DNA of 64,000 nt from an uncultured Chlamydiae bacterium (GTDB lineage Bacteria; Chlamydiota; Chlamydiia; Chlamydiales; Rhabdochlamydiaceae), in contig CAIJXB010000060.1 in assembly GCA_903824495.1 (NCBI GenBank), positions 1 through 64,000 on the forward strand. Reading direction: 5' to 3'. Position 1 is the first letter of the stretch. Each line of letters starts with the position of its first letter. Below, in pieces: positions 36,515 through 46,015 of the stretch. Under the pieces are notes generated by a model. That model did not search any database and was not told the origin of the DNA. It saw nothing but the letters and a program-made list of their open reading frames with translations. The position numbers and the translations under genes are program-made.

Positions 36515-36582
36515 TGAATAAAGTGACTGTCTTATGTGTTTTTAAAAAATGTTAATTAATAATTTAATTTATTCTAATTGTG

Positions 36583-37290
36583 CTATCCCAATATTGTTGG
36601 ATTTTCTTGTTGAATTACATAAACAGCTAGTTTGTGGTATTCTATTTTTTTGTCATAAACAAAAATTTTTTGCGAGTCTTTAGAATCGAATGAAGAAATG
36701 GTATCGAACTCGTCAAAATTCGGATAGATTTCAGGGATTTTTTTGATTACAAGGCCCGTTCCGAGCGCTTTTAGAAAAGCTTCTTTGGCACACCAAAAGC
36801 TAAAGAAATAGTCAGTAGCTTGATTAGGATTAGCGAGCAGCACTTTTTTTTCATCAGGTGACATAAAGTTATCTGACAATTTTAATGCATCAATTTTCTC
36901 ATCTAATTTTTCAATATCTATCCCGATAGGACGATTAGGATGGAAGGCGATGAAAGCAAAGTCTTTTGTATGTGCTATATTGAAGTAGGTGAAATTATTC
37001 TTTAGGTAGGGTTTCCCGAACTTATTTAGCATAAGTTCAACTTTGTCAGGTGCACAGCATATAAGTTTACTCAATTGGTATCTTAAAATAGCATGAGTAA
37101 TAATGGATCTGTTGCGCCCATCTTCCGGAATTAGTTTTCTCGTCTTATTTTGAGTTTGAATGTCTAAAAAAGTTTCAGCGGAAAGAACTTCCGTTTTCTG
37201 TATGTCTTGAAGGTTAATGATCCAAAATTGAGCTTCTTGGAATGGTGCTAGTTCTATGGTTGTAGCCCTGCTTAAAAAATTATTCTGCAT
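36583..37290 (-). CDS. Sfp-type 4'-phosphopantetheinyl transferase
   Basis: The protein has 235 residues from ATG 37290, which overlaps the end of the lipocalin-like gene; the longer frame upstream is a shadow. Motifs: NKFGKPYL, FNIAHTKDFAFIAFHPN, RPIGIDIEKLDEKI (metal-binding D and E) and FWCAKEAFLKALGTGL (WxxKEA). Length and motifs fit the Sfp/Gsp group, which load coenzyme A's phosphopantetheine arm on carrier proteins. It would activate the PCP at 41075-42937 and the ACP in 37738-41085. Last gene of the operon. Confidence 0.9.
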   Translation of the reverse strand: MQNNFLSRATTIELAPFQEAQFWIINLQDIQKTEVLSAETFLDIQTQNKTRKLIPEDGRNRSIITHAILRYQLSKLICCAPDKVELMLNKFGKPYLKNNFTYFNIAHTKDFAFIAFHPNRPIGIDIEKLDEKIDALKLSDNFMSPDEKKVLLANPNQATDYFFSFWCAKEAFLKALGTGLVIKKIPEIYPNFDEFDTISSFDSKDSQKIFVYDKKIEYHKLAVYVIQQENPTILG

Positions 37291-37741
37291 ATGAATGACT
37301 GGTGGGAGATACTCTTTCCCAAGTGATTTTAGAAGTCCCAGATGTCTCTGAGTTTTTTCTTGTGTAAGGGCATTGAAGGACAAGCGTATTTCTATAGAAG
37401 GAAAACTCCCTTCTTTGAGGTTTTTGAATGAAATTTGGGAAGGTGCATACTTCTGGATAGTGAATGATTGCACTGTCTGTGATTTCATAAGTGCCTACAT
37501 ATCCACCATAACCATCTGCTATTTCTATTTTTTCTGCAGTCGTAGTCTCTTTATAATCCTCAGAAGAGCATTCAAGTCGGTTTTTTCGCATAAAATGCAC
37601 AGACACGTAGTTATCTTCTGTATATATGAGATAGCCTATTGGAGAGTCTCCATAAGGGGAAATTTCTTGTTTTGGATTGTCTAGGTAGATCTTAAACTCG
37701 ATCAGTTTCCATGTTCCTACAAAATCTGCTTTCTGCTTCAC
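37280..37741 (-). CDS. Lipocalin-like domain protein (GTG start)
   Basis: This 153-residue protein starts with GTG at 37741 overlapping the PKS stop (GTGA). It begins KADFVGTWKLIEFKIY, the GTW motif of the lipocalin-like domain (PF13924 type), with SPIGYLIYTEDNYVSVHF and GTYEITDSAIIHYPE as further strands. Such small proteins appear in natural-product operons, sometimes as cyclases or ligand binders. It is cytoplasmic (no signal peptide). Coupling to the PKS and PPTase implies a role in the same pathway; the exact reaction is unknown. Confidence 0.65.
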   Translation of the reverse strand: MKQKADFVGTWKLIEFKIYLDNPKQEISPYGDSPIGYLIYTEDNYVSVHFMRKNRLECSSEDYKETTTAEKIEIADGYGGYVGTYEITDSAIIHYPEVCTFPNFIQKPQRREFSFYRNTLVLQCPYTRKNSETSGTSKITWERVSPTSHSYAE

Positions 37742-40700
37742 GTAAGCCCCTTGGCAAAGTAGTTATTTAGAATAGCGGCCATTTCCTTAACATTTGGATT
37801 CATTAGCATCGTTAAGTGATTTCCTTTAATTTCATGAATTTCTATTCGATTTTTTACCAAGTCTTTCCATGAGGTTCCTAATGAAAGATCCTCTGTTTGA
37901 GTGAATCTATCCTGAGCCTCAAAGAATAAGATTTTTCCGCTATATGGCTTGGGGTGATACTTAGCTAAGGCCACCCAGTGCTTTGTAATAACTTGGAAAA
38001 TTTGCTCTTGTTCGGAAAATGGGAGTTTTTCCAGCCCTAAGCTATTCATCAACATCGTAGTTTTTTCTGTTAATGAAAGCTTATTGATGTCATTCACAAA
38101 AGATCTTTTTCTATCAAAGAGTTCTACTAGGGTCGATAGCATACTAGGTATATCTGAAGCTAAGGGGAGGATTCCAGGCCTCATGATATCAATAAGACAA
38201 AGTAGGTTAATGGTCTGATTAGATTCAGTTAGTTGCCTAGCAATTTCGTAAGCAACCAGCCCCCCAAAAGAGGATCCCAAAATATTATAAGGCCCATTGG
38301 TTTGTATGGACTGCATGATTTTAATATAGAAAGAAGCTATATCCTCAATGGTGTCATAAGGGGCAACTGATTGTATTCCGTAAATTGGCCCGTCATATGA
38401 TAAATTGGCCACGAGAGAATTATAGCAGAATACATGGCCTCCGATGGGGTGGATTAGAAAAAGAGGGAGGCCAGTGTCGTTAGACTTAAATTTGACAATA
38501 TTTTGATAAGAATCGTTCTTGTGTAGGCTGGATTCTTGCATTTTTTCGGTAATGATATTCGACAGTTCTGCAATTGTTGGATATTCCAATAGGGTTTGTA
38601 TTCTGAGCTTAATTCCAAAATTCTCATGGATTTTTGATACGATCTGGATAGCTAATACAGAATCACCCCCAAGATTGTAAAAGCTGTCATAAATACCAAC
38701 AGAGGATCCTAGAAAATCTTGCCAAAGGTCAATGAGGTGTCGTTCAATCTCATCAGAGGGAATAATTTGTGAATTTGCCTTTTTGAGAGGGGAGGAGATA
38801 TCATTTTGATCTTGAATATCAATCCAGTAACGTTTCTTTTCAAAAGGATATGTTGGTAGAGACACTTTTTGAGAACTGCCATCAGCATTAAGCACTTGCC
38901 AGTGAATAGTGGTTCCTGAAGTCCAAAGTCGGCTAAGAGAGTTAAGGAACACCGCTAAATCATCGTTTTGGTCAGTTGAGTCAATGGAGCGCAATAGATT
39001 ATTGGGAGAACTGTTTAAAAAGGAATTCCCCCCAATTCCGATAAAAAAATGGTTGGGATCATTAAGAAACTTATCTAAAGATAGTGAGAGGTTTGGCTCA
39101 TCGGCAATGTCGTTGGAAGGTTTGTACTGAGAAATGAGAGCCTGCAAAGCAGCTTCCAAGGTAACAGAAGAAGAAAGAGAGCTGGTAAGTAGTTTATTGG
39201 GAGTAAAGTCTATGATATTACCAGGGAGGACACCTAATTCTATCCATAGTTTTGATAATGAGTAAGTTATGATAAATGAAATGCAGTGTTCTATAAAAAG
39301 GTCTTTCATTTGCGTTGAGGTGTATTCTTTAGACTCTGATTTAGGATAGAGAATGCTTTGAAAATCAATATGGGTAAGCTTTTTTAAAAGGAGCAAGCAT
39401 GTATCAACCGTAGCTCTGTAAAAAGGCACTTCTTGATATAATCCTGTTCCAACGCTTATAGAGAGAAGTTTTCTAGGAATTACAAAAGTGACGTTCGCTC
39501 TAGAACTCGATCCGGGAAAGCCTATAGAAGGTTCGTTTTTAGCGAAGTCCAAAAGAGAGGAGGTGGCTTCTGTGTTATCAGAAACTATAAAAGCTTTTCT
39601 ACAATCAAAGCGCTCACGTCCTTCTTGCAAGGTATACGCAATATCGGAAAGCGAGATTTGAGGATTACTTTCTAAGTATGCTCCGAGATTTCGAGCCATG
39701 GTCTTTAGTGCAGTCGGAGTCTTTGCAGAAAGAACCAACAGATAACTAGATTTTTTCGAAACTGTTAAAGGTCTTGAAGGGGGTTCTTCAATAATAACAT
39801 GAGCATTAGTTCCTCCTATTCCAAAGGAACTTACACATGCTCTGCGGGGGAAGAGGTCCGTTGTCCAAGGAACTAGTTGAGTATTTACATAAAAAGGGGT
39901 GTTGGAAAAGTCTATATTTGGATTGGGAGCATTAAAGTGTAGTGATGGCGGCAACAATTGATTTTGTAGGGCAAATGCAGTTTTAATGAATCCTGCAACT
40001 CCTGCTGCCTCCATCAAATGACCGATATTACTCTTTACGGATCCAATGGCACAAAATTGTCTTTTTTGTGTGTGTTCTTCAAATGCAAGATTTAATCCTT
40101 GGATTTCTATAGGATCTCCGAGAATGGTTCCAGTGCCATGAGCTTCGATATAAGAGATTGTTTCGGGGTTGATATTCGCCATCGAAAGGGCAGAGGTAAC
40201 AGCCTCAGATTGTCCGTCAATACTTGGTGCAGAAAATCCTATTTTTCTAGACCCATCGTTGTTTACACCATATCCCCTAATAATAGCGTAAATATGATCA
40301 CGGTCTCGTTGAGCATCCTCTAATCGCTTTAAAAGAACAACTCCTCCTCCAGATCCAATGACTGTACCGGAGGCTTGGCTGTCAAAAGGCTTGCAGCGGC
40401 CATCGGACGAGAAAATCATTCCTTCCTGGTACATATATCCAGCTATTTCAGGAATAGAAATTCCAACTCCGCCAGCTAGAGCGAGATCACACTGATATGT
40501 AAGTAGGTCATTGCAAGCTTCGCAAATTGCTACCAACGAAGTAGAGCAAGCAGTCTGAATGTTGAGGCTAGGCCCTTTTAAATTTAATTTGTAAGAAACT
40601 TTTGTAGTAAGGTAGTCTTTTTCATTTGCTAGATGAATAAAATAATCGCCTAGTTTTCTTCGTAAGTTCTTGTTAGGAAATATGTTATTCAGAAAATAAT

Positions 40701-41085
40701 AATTTATGCCAGCGCCTCCATAGACGCCAATTAATCCCGAATGTGAGGCAGGGCAATATCCAGCATCTTCTAGAGCTTCCCAGGAAAGCTCTAGAAATAG
40801 TCTATGTTGAGGATCTGTAACTTCCGCTTCCGTGGGATTTATTTCGAAGAAAGATGCATCGAAAAGATCGATTCCTCCCAGGACCCCCTTTGACTTGATG
40901 TAATTTGAGTCATTAAGCATTTCAATAGGGATGCCATTTCTTTCTAACTCTTCGTTCGAGAAATGAGATATTGAATCAACTCCCTTACAAAGATTATCCC
41001 AGTATTCCCGAACATTGTTAGCTCCAGGAAAACGACCTGATATGCCAATAATTGCTATGGAGTTTTCATATGTTTCATCGGTCAT
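37738..41085 (-). CDS. Type I PKS module: KS - degenerate AT - ACP - TE
   Basis: This 1115-residue protein carries, in order: KS (about 8-430) with IQTACSTSLVAICEA (Cys), YIEAHGTGTILGDP (His) and GSVKSNIGHLMEAAG (His/Lys); an AT-like region (about 515-740) in which the GQG motif and the GHSxG nucleophile are lost (NIIDFTPNKLLT at the expected place) though the post-AT linker LPTYPFEKKRYW is intact; ACP with YNLGGDSVLAIQI near 805; TE with ILGSSFGGLVAYEIA near 938, LIDIMRPG and a late KGNHLTML. There are no KR, DH or ER domains, so the beta-keto group is left unreduced. It starts within the last codons of the A-PCP gene. Confidence 0.9.
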   Translation of the reverse strand: MTDETYENSIAIIGISGRFPGANNVREYWDNLCKGVDSISHFSNEELERNGIPIEMLNDSNYIKSKGVLGGIDLFDASFFEINPTEAEVTDPQHRLFLELSWEALEDAGYCPASHSGLIGVYGGAGINYYFLNNIFPNKNLRRKLGDYFIHLANEKDYLTTKVSYKLNLKGPSLNIQTACSTSLVAICEACNDLLTYQCDLALAGGVGISIPEIAGYMYQEGMIFSSDGRCKPFDSQASGTVIGSGGGVVLLKRLEDAQRDRDHIYAIIRGYGVNNDGSRKIGFSAPSIDGQSEAVTSALSMANINPETISYIEAHGTGTILGDPIEIQGLNLAFEEHTQKRQFCAIGSVKSNIGHLMEAAGVAGFIKTAFALQNQLLPPSLHFNAPNPNIDFSNTPFYVNTQLVPWTTDLFPRRACVSSFGIGGTNAHVIIEEPPSRPLTVSKKSSYLLVLSAKTPTALKTMARNLGAYLESNPQISLSDIAYTLQEGRERFDCRKAFIVSDNTEATSSLLDFAKNEPSIGFPGSSSRANVTFVIPRKLLSISVGTGLYQEVPFYRATVDTCLLLLKKLTHIDFQSILYPKSESKEYTSTQMKDLFIEHCISFIITYSLSKLWIELGVLPGNIIDFTPNKLLTSSLSSSVTLEAALQALISQYKPSNDIADEPNLSLSLDKFLNDPNHFFIGIGGNSFLNSSPNNLLRSIDSTDQNDDLAVFLNSLSRLWTSGTTIHWQVLNADGSSQKVSLPTYPFEKKRYWIDIQDQNDISSPLKKANSQIIPSDEIERHLIDLWQDFLGSSVGIYDSFYNLGGDSVLAIQIVSKIHENFGIKLRIQTLLEYPTIAELSNIITEKMQESSLHKNDSYQNIVKFKSNDTGLPLFLIHPIGGHVFCYNSLVANLSYDGPIYGIQSVAPYDTIEDIASFYIKIMQSIQTNGPYNILGSSFGGLVAYEIARQLTESNQTINLLCLIDIMRPGILPLASDIPSMLSTLVELFDRKRSFVNDINKLSLTEKTTMLMNSLGLEKLPFSEQEQIFQVITKHWVALAKYHPKPYSGKILFFEAQDRFTQTEDLSLGTSWKDLVKNRIEIHEIKGNHLTMLMNPNVKEMAAILNNYFAKGLT

Positions 41086-42937
41086 GTTTTTCTGGTTTTT
41101 TAAATTTGCTGAAATTTGATTTTCTTTTGTCTGATTTCATGGGGTCTACACTTGAATTTGGGGAATTTTTCCCCTTCGATAAATGCAACGCTAGTTGAGA
41201 TATTGTAGGATATTGAAACATGTCCGTAATTTGGACGTTTGCATCGATGGTGGATTTGATAAGGTCTAAAACATCTAACATAAGGACGGAGTTCCCTCCA
41301 ACATCGAAAAAATTGTCATTTATACTAAATTTCTCAGATTTTAATACAGATTGCCAGATCTTCAATATGTTTTTTTCTAATTCACTATAAGTTTCTTTTG
41401 CGTCGGTTGATAGAGAGTTCTCAGGGAGAGGTAAAGCCTTTCGGTCGATTTTACCATTGAGGGTAAGAGGAAATTGAGATAACTGCATGAATTGAGATGG
41501 GACCATATATTTTGGTAAAAGGTTGCTCAAAAACAAGCGTAGTTCATGAGGGGGTACATGCTTGTAAGACGAAAAATAGGCGATTAGTGTCTTTTCTCCT
41601 GAAGAGCTGTCGTTTGCTATTACTACGGATTCATCAATTCCAGGAAATTGAGAGATGGTATGTTCAATTCCAGCTAATTCAACTCGATATCCAAGTATTT
41701 TTACTTGATAATCGATCCGTCCTAGGAAATCTATATTTCCATCTGGTAATAAACACCCGAAATCACCTGTTTGATATAGGAGGATGGGAGGAAGTTCATT
41801 TATAGATATGGAAAAGAATTTTTCATTTGTTAGAGATTGGTTGTTCAAATACCCTTTTGCAAGGCCAGGCCCTCCAATGAATATCTCTCCTTTAGCTCCT
41901 AAAGGACATGCTTTTAGGTCCTGATCTAAGATGTAAACAATGATGTCTTTTAAGGGCTTTCCAATATTGATCTCATGAATTTTAGAGTCTCTTGCATCAA
42001 AGATAGTTGATAGAGTGCCACCAATGGCATATTCTGATGGGCCGTATTCGTTATATAACATTGCATTGGGGGCTACTTTTGAATGTAATATTGGAATTTG
42101 CTTAGGCATAGATTCTCCCGCTAGGCTAACTTGACGTAGAGAGGGGATATAGTCGATTCTTTTCAATATAGCTAAGTATAGAGAGGGAACGCATATGATA
42201 AAGTTGACGGAAAATTTAGCTATCAATGCAATTACGGTATCGATATCGACCCTAACCTGGTTATTGGGTAAGCAGATTTTCCCTCCTAACGCAAGCGTAT
42301 AGAAAATTGTTAGGATGCTGGGATCAAATCCAATAGAACCGAGCATTAGTGATACTGGGTTCTTGATATAGGGATCTTCTCTAGCAACTACAAAGTGGGG
42401 AAGGCTGTCATGGGTGAGCATAATACCCTTGGACTTTCCCGTTGAGCCAGAAGTATATACTATGTATAAAAGCTGCCCTGGTTGTATCGGGAGTTCGTGA
42501 AAACAGGTCGCAGCATTTTTCCAGACAGGATCAGTATCTATAGGCAATACTTTACATCCTAATTTAGAGAATCTATCAAGGAGGTGACTTTCTGTTATCA
42601 AAAGCGATGGGGTTGCATCTTTGATTATATAGTCCAAATGTCCGATCGGGGATTCTGGGTCGATGGGGAGGTATACTCCCCCAGCTTTTAATATTCCCAA
42701 AAGCCCAATGATTAAGTTCGGATGATTCGTCAGACTGAGGCCTATTACTTTTCCTGAACCAACACCGAGAGCAAGGAGATAGTTTGCAAATTGATTCGAT
42801 TTCTCATCCAATTCCTTGTAAGTTAGAGAGATATTTTCAAAGACCACAGCTGTTGCTAGTGGGTCATGTTCTAATTGGTTAGAAAGTAACGAATAAATAT
42901 TGTTGAATTTACGAGAGACGCTTTTTTTGTCAGGCAT
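41075..42937 (-). CDS. NRPS loading module: adenylation domain plus PCP
   Basis: The protein has 620 residues from ATG 42937; a longer frame begins with TTG and overlaps the MFS gene. The A domain shows YKELDEKSNQFANYL, YIVYTSGSTGKSKG near 159, LYNEYGPSEYAIGG, YQTGDFGCLLPDG, FLGRIDYQVKILGYRVE and NGKIDRKALPLP. The PCP shows NFFDVGGNSVLMLDVLD near 547. There is no condensation domain. A hand-aligned specificity code (D, P, L, C, S, A, E, I, G, K) does not clearly match a known amino acid to me. It would charge its PCP and pass the aminoacyl group to the KS encoded next. Confidence 0.88.
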   Translation of the reverse strand: MPDKKSVSRKFNNIYSLLSNQLEHDPLATAVVFENISLTYKELDEKSNQFANYLLALGVGSGKVIGLSLTNHPNLIIGLLGILKAGGVYLPIDPESPIGHLDYIIKDATPSLLITESHLLDRFSKLGCKVLPIDTDPVWKNAATCFHELPIQPGQLLYIVYTSGSTGKSKGIMLTHDSLPHFVVAREDPYIKNPVSLMLGSIGFDPSILTIFYTLALGGKICLPNNQVRVDIDTVIALIAKFSVNFIICVPSLYLAILKRIDYIPSLRQVSLAGESMPKQIPILHSKVAPNAMLYNEYGPSEYAIGGTLSTIFDARDSKIHEINIGKPLKDIIVYILDQDLKACPLGAKGEIFIGGPGLAKGYLNNQSLTNEKFFSISINELPPILLYQTGDFGCLLPDGNIDFLGRIDYQVKILGYRVELAGIEHTISQFPGIDESVVIANDSSSGEKTLIAYFSSYKHVPPHELRLFLSNLLPKYMVPSQFMQLSQFPLTLNGKIDRKALPLPENSLSTDAKETYSELEKNILKIWQSVLKSEKFSINDNFFDVGGNSVLMLDVLDLIKSTIDANVQITDMFQYPTISQLALHLSKGKNSPNSSVDPMKSDKRKSNFSKFKKPEKHDR

Positions 42938-42953
42938 GAAATATTTTTTCTCG

Positions 42954-44285
42954 TTATTTAGGTAGATCTGACGGTCTAATTTTTTCAAATCTTTTATATG
43001 GGAACCACGAAATTGATACAGTCAAAAATGAAAATATTACTATATAAAGAAAGTGTAGCTGGAAGTGATTATATAGTATTATAGCGAGAGATGCAATTAA
43101 GAATGCTATCGTGTCGGCAGATGCAATAAGCCCATATAACCTTCCTTGTTCATGGATAGGTGTTACTTTTGAAAGTAAGGCAAAAATAGTTGAGCAGAGC
43201 AATGCATTTCCAAGGGCATGAAAAAAATAACATAGAGCAAGTAAAGTAGGATGGCCTTCGCTTATAAAGGGAACGATTATAAAGATAGGTAAGAGGGATA
43301 TAGACGAAAAGTTATAACCGAATACAATCATTTTTTTGTCTGTAATTCTCGGGAAAATCTTGAGAATAGCGATTCCAAATAAATAACCACATGAAATTGC
43401 AACTGCTGTAAATGAAAATGTAGCTACATCGAAATCTACATACAGCAATAAAATGACATACAAAGAGATTTCCCAAAGTAAAAAAGAGAGAAGCGATTTT
43501 TTTATATAACCCTTTCTTAAATCTTTGAATATTAATGATATTTCATTTTTTATCGCGCTTGAGATGTTCGGTTTGCGTTTAGTTTTTTCCTTTTGAAATG
43601 AAGGGACTTCGTCTCGGATATCTTTAAAAAGGAACAAGCAGAGCAATACCAAGGCAGCAAAAACAAACAAGGAAGATAAGATAGATTGGTCACTAGTCAA
43701 AGCTTTATTACTTAAAATCAAGAGCAGGTATGCGATTGCATACGCAGAGGTAGATAGCCCAAATGAGAACCTGAAATTTTTATTCTGAGTATCAGCTACC
43801 GCCGCCCAGGCTAGAGGAGTTGTATTTCCAAAAGAGCATTTCAGAAAAATTATTAGAAGAAGAGTTGAAAGAGAAAACCATACCTTTTGATCATATAGGT
43901 ACAGTATTGCCAGTGACACAAGCGATAAGACTAAAGAAATAAGCAAGCTTTTTTTCCTACAGTATAAATCAGAAAAAGCTGCTTGGATAGGAGCTGCAAT
44001 CGTTTGTAGCAGAAGAGCTCCCAAAAACAAAAAGAACTGAAGGGAATCTGCTTCAGTTGAACTAGAAAGGTTCTCGGTTGTCTTTTCTGAAGGCAAAGAT
44101 CCATTACTAGCAGATGAAAAATCAGAGATTTTTGTCTTTTTACCGAAACTTTCTTCGGAAATAATGGGGGAGTTCTCAGTTTGAGTACGAAAGGATCTAA
44201 ATATTAGGTTATCGCAAACCACATCACCCAATATAAATGCCAATATGATGGGCAAATAGCTGGTCAATATTCTTATTTTGCTCAT
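42954..44285 (-). CDS. MFS transporter, probable product exporter
   Basis: This 443-residue protein has about twelve membrane segments. A first helix (YLPIILAFILGDVVCDNLIF) is followed by an unusually long polar loop of about 55 residues, then FFLFLGALLLQTIAAPIQAA and the MFS loop FSDLYCRKKSLL. A charged central loop lies near residue 240. It is the first gene of the minus-strand operon and ends 16 bases before the NRPS start. Export of the NRPS-PKS product or self-resistance is the natural reading; uptake cannot be excluded. Confidence 0.75.
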   Translation of the reverse strand: MSKIRILTSYLPIILAFILGDVVCDNLIFRSFRTQTENSPIISEESFGKKTKISDFSSASNGSLPSEKTTENLSSSTEADSLQFFLFLGALLLQTIAAPIQAAFSDLYCRKKSLLISLVLSLVSLAILYLYDQKVWFSLSTLLLIIFLKCSFGNTTPLAWAAVADTQNKNFRFSFGLSTSAYAIAYLLLILSNKALTSDQSILSSLFVFAALVLLCLFLFKDIRDEVPSFQKEKTKRKPNISSAIKNEISLIFKDLRKGYIKKSLLSFLLWEISLYVILLLYVDFDVATFSFTAVAISCGYLFGIAILKIFPRITDKKMIVFGYNFSSISLLPIFIIVPFISEGHPTLLALCYFFHALGNALLCSTIFALLSKVTPIHEQGRLYGLIASADTIAFLIASLAIILYNHFQLHFLYIVIFSFLTVSISWFPYKRFEKIRPSDLPK

Positions 44286-44308
44286 GAGCGTGACCTAGTT
44301 TGTAGTTG

Positions 44309-44333
44309 CCCATAGTTCATAATAAATTATGGG
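44309..44333 (-). promoter_or_regulatory. Inverted repeat in the leader of the NRPS-PKS operon; 44286-44637 otherwise without gene
   Basis: CCCATAGTT (44309-44317) pairs with AATTATGGG (44325-44333), eight of nine positions, ending 24 bases before the MFS start codon. It may be an operator or a 5'-UTR hairpin. No clear -35/-10 pair was found. The remaining AT-rich spacer to 44637 shows nothing I can name. Confidence 0.35.
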
Positions 44334-44637
44334 TTATTTTCAAAGTCGAAACATTTTTCGTTAGGCGCAAAAAACCACTTAACTTACATAATTCTACATA
44401 TTTGTCTTATATTTAATAATATGCGTTCTTGTCAACTATTCATAGTTTATCGAATGTCGGTGTAAAATGGGCAATTTATCATAGCAGATCGTGCTTTCAG
44501 AGAAAGATTCAATGGACGGTTTAGGGAAGAATGCTATACCAATATAGAAAAAGAAGATAAAATGGTCTTGTTAAAAACCGCAGATAACCGAGCTTGGCTC
44601 GCAGTGGTGTATGCTAGTAATAAATATAAGGGTTTCG

Positions 44638-45486
44638 ATGAGATTTAGAAAAATATTGCTCTTGTGCATTTCTCTAGTTATTAGTTGCTTAGCTTTCTTG
44701 GCATATGAAAGAAGTTGCTACAATATAGTTCCTAAGGAAGAGCTGGTCTCAATCCGAGAAAAACTTAAAATTTTAACCCCCCAAGAAAAAGAAGACCTTA
44801 CTGTATTTATCGATAAAGCTATTTTATTCTGCCAGTACCCATACGTTCTAGTTGGATATAAACCCATGAGCATATGCAATGTTACTCTGAACCTGGAGTA
44901 TTTGGATGTGGGATGTAACATCCCTTTTTGCGAGGCAATAAAACGTGGCTACCTAGTCTGGAAAAAGTATGAATCCCTTTTCCCTCAAAAAAAGACCATT
45001 CTCACTGATTATTATTTATCTGAAATCGAAGAGCAGAAAGAAATGGCCTTAATTTCGCTTAAATTATGCAGTTCGAAAATCGAAGAACATTTGGCTGACT
45101 TTTGTGAGGTTTTAGGAAGAACCTGCAAGAGCTCCGAGATTCTAGATATTTTAACTCATCCGGAGCATAATGACTTTCATGCAATTATGGACCGCGACCG
45201 ATTATTGGGAATTTTATTAGGATTCGGCCGGAATAATGCTTATTTGTACGAACAAATTAGATCATCTTATGAGAAACCATCTACTAAAGATCCCTTGGGT
45301 CCTTTAACTAATGAATGGCCTTATTGGCCTAGAAAATGGCGCTTGCCAGGTTTTGCCTGTGATTCTACTACAGAAGAAACCAAACAACTTAAAAAGCATT
45401 ATCAAAAAGCACGCAGGATCATTCGTTGGACCTACTTCAATAGAGACAACCTGGAAGTCACTCTAGCCCTATTAACACAGCCTTAA
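44638..45486 (+). CDS. 'GxKP' family lipoprotein, copy D
   Basis: The protein has 282 residues from ATG 44638 with AAGGG five bases upstream; an upstream ATG at 44611 is poorly placed. The signal LLLCISLVISC gives a good lipobox (VISC). Family motifs: VLVGYKPM, LLGILLGFGRNNAYLY, and a C-terminal helix ending FNRDNLEVTLALL. It is convergent with, and overlaps by four bases, the zinc-ribbon gene at 45483, whereas in copies A and B the pair is divergent. Function unknown. Confidence 0.6.
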   Translation: MRFRKILLLCISLVISCLAFLAYERSCYNIVPKEELVSIREKLKILTPQEKEDLTVFIDKAILFCQYPYVLVGYKPMSICNVTLNLEYLDVGCNIPFCEAIKRGYLVWKKYESLFPQKKTILTDYYLSEIEEQKEMALISLKLCSSKIEEHLADFCEVLGRTCKSSEILDILTHPEHNDFHAIMDRDRLLGILLGFGRNNAYLYEQIRSSYEKPSTKDPLGPLTNEWPYWPRKWRLPGFACDSTTEETKQLKKHYQKARRIIRWTYFNRDNLEVTLALLTQP

Positions 45487-45857
45487 CGAGGACGAGGTTT
45501 TTTGCACCTATCACAACGAGTCGGATTGCTTATGTTACTATTCCACCACCCACATTCGCATTGCCAAAGATTAAAAATGTTGAATTCATCTGCCTTTACA
45601 TAAAGACCGCTTGCGGAAGAAAAGACAGCGGGAATAGCTATTGCGCCACCGTTTACATCTTCGACGTAGATTTTTTCTTGGTAAAAATGAAGCTTGTTCG
45701 ACTTAAGGAAAATTTTCCCTTCTTCAATTCGAGAAATTGAAGTGTAGGCATGTCTGTAAAGATTTTCGATTGTTGTTTCATTTTCATCTGCACAAACGAA
45801 AGAACCAATCGCACTAAAGCTCAGAAATGCATATTTCACTATCCATGATTTGCTCAT
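45483..45857 (-). CDS. Exported zinc-ribbon protein, family copy D
   Basis: This 124-residue protein has a signal peptide (YAFLSFSAIGSFVCA). The core SISRIEEGKIFLKSNKLHFY then KIYVEDVNGGAIAIP is shared with 29887-30309. The terminal cysteine pairs are WQCECGWW and TRCDRCKKPRP, resembling a RanBP2-like zinc ribbon. Unknown function; again beside a GxKP gene. 45858-46015 contains nothing recognisable. Confidence 0.6.
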   Translation of the reverse strand: MSKSWIVKYAFLSFSAIGSFVCADENETTIENLYRHAYTSISRIEEGKIFLKSNKLHFYQEKIYVEDVNGGAIAIPAVFSSASGLYVKADEFNIFNLWQCECGWWNSNISNPTRCDRCKKPRPR

Positions 45858-46015
45858 AATGTCCTCCGATATTTCGGTAGGAAAAGGTATAGATGTAATG
45901 ATTCCTATTTGGCAAGATTTTTATTGCCTTATAGAAGTTTTATGCATGACGGAGAGCTAACTCTGTAAAAGGTGATACCTCTTACGAAGTCGTTTTAAGG
46001 TGTCCTTCTATCCTG

